Positions 54,781 through 62,834 of a DNA stretch of 64,000 nucleotides are shown here, piece after piece. The notes beneath the pieces were generated by a model, which ran no database searches, was not told where the DNA came from, and saw only the letters and a program-made list of their open reading frames with translations. Made by a program: the position numbers and the translations under genes. The DNA comes from Vibrio pomeroyi (GTDB lineage: Bacteria > Pseudomonadota > Gammaproteobacteria > Enterobacterales > Vibrionaceae): contig CP090854.1 of the NCBI GenBank assembly GCA_041879425.1, positions 186,001 through 250,000 on the forward strand. Reading direction: 5' to 3'. How positions within the stretch are numbered: position 1 is the stretch's first letter; every line of letters starts with the position of its first letter.

Positions 54781-55686
54781 TTAAAGCATTGCTTGAATTT
54801 TGGTGCTCTCAGCAATAGTGTGCGAAATAAATTCATCGACGATATGGCTTTTGTTGTACTTACGGAAATAGGCTGTTAAAGGTAATTGAATGTCGATTTG
54901 GTTGATTGGCCTGCACACGCAACTGTCATCGGCGATAAATTTAATGCACCGAGGGGTGATGGAGATACCTAACCCTGAAGAGACGGTCGTAACCAAGTGA
55001 CGCATATTCATTGGGTTTCCAACGACATTGGGCGCAAAACCGTTTTCCCTGCAAACCCGAATGATTCTCTCATAAACACCTAACCATTCATTGCGATGAA
55101 ATAGATGAATGCTTTCATTTTGGAGATCTTCAATGTCGATGCATTTTTTAGCCGCGAGAGAATGATTGCGAGGCAAGAGTGCAGTCAAGCTGTCTTCGTA
55201 GACAAGATAAGAAGAAAAATAACTTTCGTCTAAGTGATGGCTTTCACGACTGAAAACGATATCAACTTTATTGTCGACCATGGCCTCAATTTGCTCGGCA
55301 GGTGTCATTTCATACAGACGCAGTTGGGCATTGGTGTACCTGGCGCGAAATCGGTTAATCAGTTCCGGAAGGAAAAAAGTGCACGCCGTAGCAAGATATC
55401 CGACTTTAATTTCTTGATGTTCATCAGAATCTATTTGCTTGATTACGGATTTTACTCGTTGATCATTCTCGATGATATGTAGGGCTTCTGGCAGTAATCG
55501 TTCTCCTGATGGGGTCAGATCCACCTGATGGGTCGTGCGATCAAACAGCTTTGTTTGCAGTTCATTTTCTAGATCAAAAATATGACGAGAAACGGTCGGC
55601 TGTACCGTGTGAAGTTCTCTAGCGGCTGCTGTGAAGTTCTTCAAACGTGCAACTGTGACAAAAGTGGTGAGTGTTTTTAGATCCAT
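54781..55686 (-). CDS. LysR-family transcriptional regulator
   Basis: The 301-residue protein has the LysR winged helix (MDLKTLTTFVTVARLKNFTAAARELHTVQPTVSRHIFDLENELQTKLFDR) and a LysR substrate-binding domain (about 90-295), with VGYLATACTFFLPELINRFRARY and VSSGLGISITP. It is divergent from the symporter gene with a 175-bp shared promoter region, so it probably regulates the alginate genes. The effector could be an alginate-derived sugar, an inference from the neighbours. The 3' end abuts the dead IS200-type element. Confidence 0.93.
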   Translation of the reverse strand: MDLKTLTTFVTVARLKNFTAAARELHTVQPTVSRHIFDLENELQTKLFDRTTHQVDLTPSGERLLPEALHIIENDQRVKSVIKQIDSDEHQEIKVGYLATACTFFLPELINRFRARYTNAQLRLYEMTPAEQIEAMVDNKVDIVFSRESHHLDESYFSSYLVYEDSLTALLPRNHSLAAKKCIDIEDLQNESIHLFHRNEWLGVYERIIRVCRENGFAPNVVGNPMNMRHLVTTVSSGLGISITPRCIKFIADDSCVCRPINQIDIQLPLTAYFRKYNKSHIVDEFISHTIAESTKIQAML

Positions 55687-55861
55687 CGAGTGCCTATTTT
55701 TTGTTTGTATTATTGTTATACATTAATGCTATTTCCAACTTTGTTTAAGTCCGTTTAGTTTTGTTTATGGTGTAAGTCTCAGTTGTTTCTAAAACATGTC
55801 GATTAGAGCGTGTCGAACTGCATGAGATGTGCATACCTCCCTACAAAACAGGAAACAAAAA
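55687..55861. promoter_or_regulatory. divergent control region, lysR-type gene and symporter gene
   Basis: A 175-bp gap with AT-rich sequence TTTGTTTGTATTATTGTTAT and a repeated GTTTA/TTTGTTTA word (near 55741-55770). LysR proteins usually bind T-N11-A dyads in such divergent regions. AGGAAAC lies before the symporter ATG. No single operator is certain. Confidence 0.45.
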
Positions 55862-57649
55862 ATGGACATTGATGTAATTATAGTTTTAGGGTACTTCGCC
55901 TTCCTTATCGGGTTGGGTTGGGTGTTTCGTTCTGCCGCAGCGAACACGAGCGAGTACTTTCGTGGTGGTGGTAAGATGCTTTGGTGGATGGTCGGTTCTA
56001 GCGCCTTCATGATGGCGCTGAGTGCCATGACATTCACCGGTCTGATGGGTAAAGCACTGACTAGTGGTATGTCAGTTGCGATTGTTTTTTTCGCTAACGC
56101 CCTTGGATATTTTGTCAACTATCTTTTCTTTGCGGCGAAAGCCCGCCAAATGCGTGTGATCAGCCCGATCCAAGGTGTACGTTTACGTCTTGGCCGTGTC
56201 AATGAACAAGTATTTACATGGGCTAACGTTCCCCTAAGTGTGCTGCAAGCTGCTATTTGGCTGAATGGTTTAGCCGTTTTCACTAGCGCCGTAATTGGCG
56301 TCCCTTTAGAACAGACTATCGTAGGTGCGGGGCTGGTTGTTCTATTTATTTCTTTGGTTGGTGGCAGCTGGGCTGTTATCGCTTCTGACTTTATGCAGAT
56401 GATCATCATCACCGTCATGACCTTTATTGCTGCGATGGTTGCTATCTGGAAATCAGGTGGTGTTGGCAACTTACTTGAAGTGGGTTTACCGACACAACAG
56501 CTCATCGGCGATGGCTACAGTTATTCATATCTATTTGTTGGTTGGTTTATCTGTATTTTTGTTAAGCAGTTTTTCAGTACCAACAACATGGTGGACTCTT
56601 ATCGATTTATTGCATCAAAAGACACTAAGAATGCTCGTAAAGCAGCGCTGTTAGCATGTGGATTGATGATCATTGGTCCTTTGATGTGGTTCCTACCTGC
56701 TTGGTTTGTCGCGGGAAATTATCCAGATACCAGCACTTGGGGACTTGAAGGTTTAGGCAGTAAAGTCGCAGACGCAACTTACTACATGTTCGTTAAGAAC
56801 GAGATGCCAGTTGGTATGGTTGGGTTGATGTTGGCAGCCATGTTCGCCGCGACAATGTCATCAATGGACTCTGCACTAAACCGTAACGCAGGGATCATCT
56901 TAAAAAGCGTGTACGAACCTTATTTCTGTAAAGAGGCAACAGAAGCTAAATTAATGAGTGCGAGCCGAGTGCTTACCGCTGCATTCGGAATCATCATTAT
57001 CATTTCTGCCCTGTTCCTCACTTCTTTGAAGCAGTTTGGTCTTTTTGACCTCATGATGCTTGTTGGCACCTTGGTTGGATTCCCTGTCCTTATTCCATCT
57101 ATTATGTGTTTCTTCATCAGAAAAACACCAGATTGGGCCGGATGGGGCACTATCTTAGTCGGTATGGTGGTGTCATCTATCATTGCGTTCTTCATCACAC
57201 CAGAGGTGATGCAAGGCATTCTTGGGCTCGACCAACCGTTATCTGCTCGTGAGTTTGCGGAAATGAAATCAGTGACGCTTGGCGTGGTTGGCCATATGTC
57301 AATTACTTTGCCGTTCTTTGTTCTCTCCCAGTTCTTCTATAAAGGGCACACTCCTGAGCGAGAAGTTGAAGTTAATCGTTTCTTTAGCAATGTTGATACT
57401 GAAGTCCTGGTGGAAGACAACGTTACGAGCATCGCAATGGACAACAAACAGCGCGATATGCTTGGAAAAATGCTGCTGGTTGCCGCGGTGTTCCTCTCTA
57501 TGTTGGTTCTTATTCCGAATCCAATGTGGGGGCGCATGTTGTTTATGATTGTTGCTCTGATCATCGGTGGTATTGGTGGCCTACTTCTACTTGCTTCAAA
57601 AAGAGCCAGCCGCTCAATAAAGCCCATATCTATAACAAATAATGTTTAA
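55862..57649 (+). CDS. sodium:solute symporter (SSS family), likely oligoalginate/uronate uptake
   Basis: ATG 55862 is placed by AGGAAAC; the protein has 595 residues and about fourteen hydrophobic segments. SEYFRGGGKMLWWMVGSSAFMMALSAMTFTGLMGKA is the typical SLC5-like start; FAATMSSMDSALNRNAGI is the sodium-binding helix 8 with the paired serines. Related symporters (ToaA/B/C) carry oligoalginate products in Vibrio splendidus; here the same function is inferred because two alginate lyase genes follow. It would import unsaturated uronates or short oligomers across the inner membrane. Confidence 0.88.
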   Translation: MDIDVIIVLGYFAFLIGLGWVFRSAAANTSEYFRGGGKMLWWMVGSSAFMMALSAMTFTGLMGKALTSGMSVAIVFFANALGYFVNYLFFAAKARQMRVISPIQGVRLRLGRVNEQVFTWANVPLSVLQAAIWLNGLAVFTSAVIGVPLEQTIVGAGLVVLFISLVGGSWAVIASDFMQMIIITVMTFIAAMVAIWKSGGVGNLLEVGLPTQQLIGDGYSYSYLFVGWFICIFVKQFFSTNNMVDSYRFIASKDTKNARKAALLACGLMIIGPLMWFLPAWFVAGNYPDTSTWGLEGLGSKVADATYYMFVKNEMPVGMVGLMLAAMFAATMSSMDSALNRNAGIILKSVYEPYFCKEATEAKLMSASRVLTAAFGIIIIISALFLTSLKQFGLFDLMMLVGTLVGFPVLIPSIMCFFIRKTPDWAGWGTILVGMVVSSIIAFFITPEVMQGILGLDQPLSAREFAEMKSVTLGVVGHMSITLPFFVLSQFFYKGHTPEREVEVNRFFSNVDTEVLVEDNVTSIAMDNKQRDMLGKMLLVAAVFLSMLVLIPNPMWGRMLFMIVALIIGGIGGLLLLASKRASRSIKPISITNNV

Positions 57650-57688
57650 TCAAAATGGGCTGAATTCGTTCAGCCCAAGGATCTCACT

Positions 57689-58237
57689 ATGTCAGTACAA
57701 GAAAAGTTTGGTGGCGAACTCACCGATGAAGAGTTTCGCAAATTGACCTTATATACCACTCAAAGCAACAACAAACAGGACGATGAAGCACGAGCTCAAA
57801 TTCTTGGTTTCACGAATGAAAATGTGCGTATTGCGCCGGGGGCCATCGTTCGCATTGGAGACAATCAATTAGGTCCACGTAGCTATGTTGGTTTGTACAG
57901 CTACATCAACGGTGACATCGTCATTGGTGAAGATGTCGCGATTGGTCCTCACGTTTCTATTGTTGCGGGTAACCATGTGTTTGACCCAATGACGAATTGT
58001 TTTAGTGGACGAAGTTGTTGGGAGGAGGGGAGCGTAGTCATTCAAAGAGGCGTCTGGCTTACCTCTGGTGTCGTTATTACACCAGGAACGACGGTCGGTG
58101 AGTGCGCGCTTGTCTGTGCCAATTCCGTGGTTACATCAGATGTTCTCCCTTATGCGATAGTTGCTGGCACACCAGCTAAACAAATTGGTCGGATTGACCC
58201 TGAGTCAGGCCAATATCACTGGTTTAATAAGGAGTAA
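57689..58237 (+). CDS. hexapeptide-repeat acetyltransferase in the alginate operon
   Basis: AAGGA precedes the ATG. The 182 residues contain left-handed beta-helix repeats from about 55 (YSYINGDIVIGEDVAIGPHVSIVAGNHVFDPMTN, then SVVIQRGVWLTSGVVITPGTTVGECALVCANSVV) and end in VAGTPAKQIGRIDPESG. AGNHVFD provides the catalytic histidine as in maltose/WbbJ-type enzymes. An acetyl-CoA-dependent transferase is unexpected in a degradation operon. It may detoxify an overflow sugar, as LacA is thought to do for galactosides. It sits between the symporter and lyase genes in the same operon. Confidence 0.82.
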   Translation: MSVQEKFGGELTDEEFRKLTLYTTQSNNKQDDEARAQILGFTNENVRIAPGAIVRIGDNQLGPRSYVGLYSYINGDIVIGEDVAIGPHVSIVAGNHVFDPMTNCFSGRSCWEEGSVVIQRGVWLTSGVVITPGTTVGECALVCANSVVTSDVLPYAIVAGTPAKQIGRIDPESGQYHWFNKE

Positions 58238-58244
58238 TTAATCC

Positions 58245-60434
58245 ATGTTAACCCTAACAAGAAAACATGACTTTCAGTTATTCACTTCACCAACAAAGCA
58301 TACTGTCGTGGTAAATCCGCCCAGTTTTAACTGGCCTCATGAGCGTTATGAAGCGTTGTATTGTCTTGAGTTAGAGGCTGTAGATCATAAAAAATCATGG
58401 CATTGGGAGCGTATTCAGTCTCCGATGCAGCTGGACTTTTCCCTTGAACAGGGCAACTACCGTTGGCGAGTAAGATGTGAACAAAGTGGTGAATTATCTC
58501 TTTGGCACGAGTTCTCTATTGATGCGGAGACCGAGGGATATTTAGCTCCATCTGCGAAAGAGCTGTTTGCTTTATGTGAAGAGCATGAGCAGTTCTTACT
58601 GTATTTCGACATTGATATCCCAACCATACAAAAATCGGTTTCAGAGTTTCGATCGAAATTTGCTGCAAGTGTTGAAGGCATTGATATTGAAGCTATCCAA
58701 TACCCTAATCACTATCGCAGAGGGCAAGAAGAAGGGAAGCGCACAGCCATCGCAAATGTGCGTAACTGGATTGACCGTGATTTGATTGCCTTAACGTTAC
58801 TCTATCGAGTTTGGGGTGACGATACTGCTGGTCATCAAGCTTGTCAGGTGTTATTGCGCCTTGCTGAGTGGAGTCCAGAGGGACCCGCTTCTTTGCTTCG
58901 CCCATGTACTTGGGGAGATGAGGTCGGTTTGTCTTTAGCAAGGAACTTATATCTCGCTTACCACTGGCTGTCGCCTTTATTGACAGAGGAAGAACGTGAT
59001 TTTGTTCGTCCATTATTGGTTCGCTTAGCGTTTCAAATGGAAGAAAGGCTAGAACAAGACCAGTTTAAGCAGTTTCCGGGACATTCTCATACATCAAGGC
59101 TTCCTGCTTACTTAGGTATTGCCGCCCTTACTTTGCATAAAGAGTTTGATATCACCACGTGTGAACGTTGGTTGGACTACGCATTGACGATTTATCGAGG
59201 TGTTTTGCCATTTTATGGAGGCGAAGATGGAAGTTGGGTAGAGGGGCCTTTTTATTCGTCGTCTTATACCAAATGGCATCATCCATTCTTTTTAGCTGTG
59301 GAGCGTTTGAGTGGATTCTCTTTCTATAATCATCCGTTTTACAAAAACTATGTCAAATTTGCAATGGACTTTGTGGCGACTCAAGAACGTATTCACCCGT
59401 TTGGTGACGGCTTTTGGTGTCAACGAGAAGGCAAAGAGTGGCCCGGGTTCTTCGCTCAAAATCCACTACGTATTTACGCACAACGCTACGGTGATCAGGC
59501 CGCCCGTAGTTTGGATAAAGTGCTAGAAGATGAAGTCCAGTCTTACAAACTGCATCTATTAGATGTGGTGCCAACCATACCGCAGTTGAGCCATCGTGAG
59601 GTGACGGATGGCGTCGACGAGTATTCAAATGACTTAGCGCATATTTATTACTCATACGCTGGCCTGGGCAAGTTGTCGAAAAACAAGATGGCTCTGTATT
59701 ACCGCGCGAGTCAATTTGGCAACAGCTCACACCGTCATGCCGACCAAGGTAACTTTGCCTTCGTTGATCAGGGCCAAAATATCTTAACCCCAAGTGGCAG
59801 TTATGGTTATCGATTTGGTAGCCAACATCACAGCTTGTGGACTCGAACCACTCAAGCGCACAACTTGCCTTTGATTGCTGGAATGGGGCAAAAGCTGGAT
59901 TGTCCTTCAGGTGTTGCTCAATTGATCAAACAGAAAAACGACGCGGATTTCAACTACGTTGTTCTTGATTTAACCGAGGCTTACGTGGGCTGCAAACATT
60001 ATTGGCGAACGCTTGTTCAAGTAGCAGATAAAGGTGTGGTGATTTTTGACGACATCGAGCTAACTGAAGCGAGAGAGCTCCAATGGCGTTTGCACACTCC
60101 GAGTGACGTCGAGCTTGGAGCTGATAAGACTCGACTTCTTCAAGGCAATCTTGAGTACTGCCTTCAGCTTACTGGAGAAGATATGGGGAGCCCCAGGTTC
60201 GTTCCAGAAATCAATGATGCTAGTGACTTTTATGGTGACGTTGAATCGGATGCTCAGAAGCAAATCAACCATCTAGAGTGGCAGTTACCAGCACGTTTTA
60301 ACCACCGTGTACTGATGAATTGTGTAAAGGAGGTGAACTTGAGCTGTCATCTAAATGAAGAGGGGGCAGTTATCGATTGGGACGGTGTGCTTTTTCATCT
60401 CGGAGTCAAAGAGCGTCTTCTTCAACCACAGTGA
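58245..60434 (+). CDS. PL15-like exo-acting oligoalginate lyase
   Basis: AAGGAG precedes ATG 58245. The 729-residue protein has no signal peptide, so it acts inside the cell. An N-terminal beta-domain (NPPSFNWPHERYEALY, the DUF4962-type start) precedes an (alpha/alpha) toroid with FPGHSHTSRLPAYLG and GSWVEGPFYSSSYTKW, and a C-terminal heparinase II/III-like beta-sheet domain with NSSHRHADQGNFAFVDQGQ. These supply the His and Tyr catalytic residues of the Atu3025 type. It would split imported oligoalginate into 4-deoxy monomers (DEH). A related PL17 enzyme is the main alternative. Confidence 0.82.
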   Translation: MLTLTRKHDFQLFTSPTKHTVVVNPPSFNWPHERYEALYCLELEAVDHKKSWHWERIQSPMQLDFSLEQGNYRWRVRCEQSGELSLWHEFSIDAETEGYLAPSAKELFALCEEHEQFLLYFDIDIPTIQKSVSEFRSKFAASVEGIDIEAIQYPNHYRRGQEEGKRTAIANVRNWIDRDLIALTLLYRVWGDDTAGHQACQVLLRLAEWSPEGPASLLRPCTWGDEVGLSLARNLYLAYHWLSPLLTEEERDFVRPLLVRLAFQMEERLEQDQFKQFPGHSHTSRLPAYLGIAALTLHKEFDITTCERWLDYALTIYRGVLPFYGGEDGSWVEGPFYSSSYTKWHHPFFLAVERLSGFSFYNHPFYKNYVKFAMDFVATQERIHPFGDGFWCQREGKEWPGFFAQNPLRIYAQRYGDQAARSLDKVLEDEVQSYKLHLLDVVPTIPQLSHREVTDGVDEYSNDLAHIYYSYAGLGKLSKNKMALYYRASQFGNSSHRHADQGNFAFVDQGQNILTPSGSYGYRFGSQHHSLWTRTTQAHNLPLIAGMGQKLDCPSGVAQLIKQKNDADFNYVVLDLTEAYVGCKHYWRTLVQVADKGVVIFDDIELTEARELQWRLHTPSDVELGADKTRLLQGNLEYCLQLTGEDMGSPRFVPEINDASDFYGDVESDAQKQINHLEWQLPARFNHRVLMNCVKEVNLSCHLNEEGAVIDWDGVLFHLGVKERLLQPQ

Positions 60435-60441
60435 TACACCA

Positions 60442-60473
60442 AACCCGCTGCAATGCTATTGCGGTGGGTTTTC
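60442..60473 (+). terminator. terminator-like hairpin between the two lyase genes
   Basis: Thirteen-pair stem AACCCGCTGCAAT / ATTGCGGTGGGTT (with G-T pairs), 3-nt loop GCT, followed by TTTC. Only 26 bp separate it from the PL7 gene, so it may attenuate or process the mRNA rather than end the operon. Confidence 0.68.
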
Positions 60474-60498
60474 AACATAACAATAAAGAGAAACAACA

Positions 60499-61488
60499 AT
60501 GAATATTACTTCTAAAACCCTACTAGCGTTGAGCATTTCGGCTATCTCTTCTCATGCGATGGCGCAACTTGATCCAAGCAAAGCACCGTCTGAAAATTTT
60601 GATTTGTCCAAGTGGAAAATAGTAACTCCGATGGAAGACACAAAACCTGAGCGTAAAGGTAAAGTGATGGAAATATCCAAAGCTGAGTTGAATGAAGACT
60701 ACCAACATGCACCGTGGTTTTATACCGACAAAGAAAGTGGCGCAATGGTGTTTGCGGCTCCGAATAAAGCGATGACGACACCGAATTCGAGTAATGCTCG
60801 GTCTGAGCTTCATGCTTTAATCTCAGATAATGCATCGATTGGCCCTTATGAACCTGCGAACAATTTTGTCCTTGCATCACATCCTGATGCTGATGAGTTT
60901 GGTGCCATTGGTGGAAAAATGAATGCGACTCTTGCTGTCGACCATGTAAGCCAAAGTGGTGACCATCGTCATAATGACTCTTTCTCTGTTGTTATTGGAC
61001 AGATTCATGCAGGGACGAATGAACCTCTTAAAATTTTCTACCGTAAGTTGCCTGATCAAGAGTATGGTTCGGTATATTGGAATTATGAAAATAACGCATT
61101 AGGTGATGATTACCATCGTCGTTTGGATATTTCTCACAATGTTTTTGGTAAGGCTAAAATTCGATTTGGTGAGCCAGAACCCACTGATGGTATCAAACTC
61201 GGGGAGAAATTTTCCTACGAGATCCAAGTTGATGGTGATGTAATGTATCTCGAGTTCACGAAAAACTTGGAGAGCAAAATGCCAATCACTCGTTCTTTTG
61301 CGATTGACTTAGCGAAGGGGCACTACCTTGGTAATAAGTACGATGCTGGATATAAAAATGAATGGTTCTTCTTTAAAGCGGGTGCATACAATCAATGTAG
61401 TACGGGTGTTGTACGTTGTAAAAACGAAGGTATTGAGGCTGGAGATTATACTCAGGTTAGTTTCTACCAACTCGATATTAAACACTAG
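60499..61488 (+). CDS. secreted alginate lyase, polysaccharide lyase family 7
   Basis: The 329-residue protein has a signal peptide (MNITSKTLLALSISAISSHAMA, cut before QLDP). The PL7 jelly roll has SNARSELHAL (the R-S/T-E-L motif, with His where Arg is usual), the catalytic QIHAGTNEPLKIFY block (Gln-Ile-His), and KAGAYNQCSTG with the catalytic Tyr region (YFKAGxYxQ). Two cysteines in the last part may bond. It would cut alginate outside the cell, delivering oligomers to the symporter and PL15-like enzyme. Start supported by AAAGAGAA. Confidence 0.9.
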   Translation: MNITSKTLLALSISAISSHAMAQLDPSKAPSENFDLSKWKIVTPMEDTKPERKGKVMEISKAELNEDYQHAPWFYTDKESGAMVFAAPNKAMTTPNSSNARSELHALISDNASIGPYEPANNFVLASHPDADEFGAIGGKMNATLAVDHVSQSGDHRHNDSFSVVIGQIHAGTNEPLKIFYRKLPDQEYGSVYWNYENNALGDDYHRRLDISHNVFGKAKIRFGEPEPTDGIKLGEKFSYEIQVDGDVMYLEFTKNLESKMPITRSFAIDLAKGHYLGNKYDAGYKNEWFFFKAGAYNQCSTGVVRCKNEGIEAGDYTQVSFYQLDIKH

Positions 61489-61731
61489 GGTTTTAATTTG
61501 ACAAAGAAATGAATACCGCATTACAGGAGCTTAACCTTCTGGAATCACTTGATTATATGGTGCTTCGTTTTTTAGTATAAAAGAGATTGATATTGTGCCA
61601 TTCTTCTAAGTGTAACGATAAAGCTATATATTGCCGATGATTCAATCATTTGATTATAGTTGAGGGTGTAATGAAGGGTATTTTGTTATGCTTTACTTTT
61701 AATTTTCTTTTAAAGTAATAGCTTAGGTTGC
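61489..61731. other. gap after the PL7 gene, before the right direct repeat
   Basis: About 240 bp of AT-rich sequence with no supportable gene. It ends at the groEL-like direct repeat at 61732. Confidence 0.5.
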
Positions 61732-61757
61732 TATGGGCGGCATGATGTATCATCCCC
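61732..61757 (+). repeat. right direct repeat (att-like), copy of the groEL 3' end
   Basis: TATGGGCGGCATGATGTA then TCATCCCC, identical to 52125-52151 except for one missing G. It is not part of any coding frame here. The DNA on its right (terminator, secreted protein gene) looks like the natural downstream side of groEL. Confidence 0.8.
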
Positions 61758-61796
61758 TTTCTCTATAGCAGAGAAAGCCATACACAAGCTTTAAAG

Positions 61797-61821
61797 CGGA
61801 GACTTAGGTCTCCGTTTTTTT
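61797..61821 (+). terminator. intrinsic terminator (probably the ancestral groEL terminator)
   Basis: Stem CGGAGAC / GTCTCCG, loop TTAG, followed by a run of seven T. There is no gene directly upstream except the groEL-tail copy, which suggests it once served groEL. A second small hairpin TCTCT / AGAGA lies just before (61760-61775). Confidence 0.85.
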
Positions 61822-61833
61822 ATGTTTTGAATT

Positions 61834-61874
61834 CGTCATTCCTTACAGCGAGGCACGAGCGTGATTGGGAATCT
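61834..61874 (+). repeat. single arm of a family B repeat
   Basis: CGTCATTCCTTACAGCGAGG through GATTGGGAATCT matches one arm of the elements at 46973-47094 and 50350-50449. A half-element or degraded copy. A 63-codon frame overlapping it is probably not a gene. Confidence 0.7.
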
Positions 61875-62084
61875 TTAGTGTTGTGCATCGAAATGTGTGC
61901 CGACGGCTACTCTTACCTCTTATCGTATCCCTTTCTTTATATTGCTCTTTATGATTTAGAGTCTTATATTCAACAGTACGGTTATGACATCGATTTAACA
62001 TGGATAGCTGTTGAATAAAGGACAATAAACGCTTGATTGATAATGTATAAATCAAGTCAACAATAAGTCAGTGGAGACTCCCCA

Positions 62085-62642
62085 ATGAAAAAACTACTTT
62101 CAGTACTTGCTGTGTCGGCAGCAGTAATGGCACCTGCGGCATTCGCTTCTTCGCCAGTTATGTTTTCAACAATCAACGGCTTCAACGCACCTGATTCAGA
62201 TGCCGTTGGCGGTGTGCGTTTGGCTTTACTTCATGGACAAGTTAACGATCTTAAAGGTCTTGATCTTGCGGTTGTGGGTATGTCAGAAACGCAAACAACA
62301 ACAGGTGTGAACCTGGGTATTTTTGGTGCATCTAAAGTGAACCAAGAAATGACAGGCGCGTCACTGGGTTTCTTTAACTGGAACACAGGCCAAACAACGG
62401 GTCTTAACTTAGGTGCAGTTAACATCACTAACGATGTGAAAGGCGCGAACGTGAGTTTCGTCAACTACTCAGAAGGTAACACTATGGTTGATGTTGGCGC
62501 AGCGAACCTTTCAGAAGTGTCTACGGTTCAGGTTGGTATCTTCAACAAAACCAACAAAATCGAAGGCGTACAGGTTGGTTTGATCAACTGTGCTGATAAC
62601 GGTTTCTTCCCGTGCTTCCCGATTGTAAACTTTGCTAAGTAA
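62085..62642 (+). CDS. secreted beta-repeat protein of unknown function
   Basis: GGAG precedes ATG 62085. The 185-residue product has a signal peptide (MKKLLSVLAVSAAVMAPAAFA) and a mature part built of repeated short strands of the form 'G.xLG.FN...G...G.N.G..N': TGVNLGIFGASKVNQEMTGASLGFFNWNTGQTTGLNLGAVNITNDVKGANVSFVNYSE. Such repeats suggest a beta-solenoid or outer-membrane surface protein. Two cysteines near the C-terminus may pair. I do not recognise the family by name. It stands alone with its own terminator. Confidence 0.75.
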   Translation: MKKLLSVLAVSAAVMAPAAFASSPVMFSTINGFNAPDSDAVGGVRLALLHGQVNDLKGLDLAVVGMSETQTTTGVNLGIFGASKVNQEMTGASLGFFNWNTGQTTGLNLGAVNITNDVKGANVSFVNYSEGNTMVDVGAANLSEVSTVQVGIFNKTNKIEGVQVGLINCADNGFFPCFPIVNFAK

Positions 62643-62669
62643 GGCTTAGTGTTACTATAGTGATTCATA

Positions 62670-62702
62670 ACGCCTAAGTGCATCTGACTTAGGCGTTATT
62701 GC
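62670..62702 (+). terminator. intrinsic terminator after the secreted protein gene
   Basis: Perfect 11-bp stem AACGCCTAAGT / ACTTAGGCGTT with a 7-nt loop, followed by ATTGCAA. The T run is short, so efficiency is uncertain. Confidence 0.72.
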
Positions 62703-62834
62703 AACTCAGCATTTTCTTATAGATTTCCAAACGCCCCTCCAAAACAGATAAGCATGTTGTTTTATATTTAATGTTGCGCTATTTTCATTTATAAGTACAA
62801 TGTTCGATAAATTCCCAGCGATGATTTATATGCT

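Noticed and set aside
61827..62018. 63-codon frame downstream of the right direct repeat
   Set aside because: Its first third overlaps a family B repeat arm, and no ribosome site is present.
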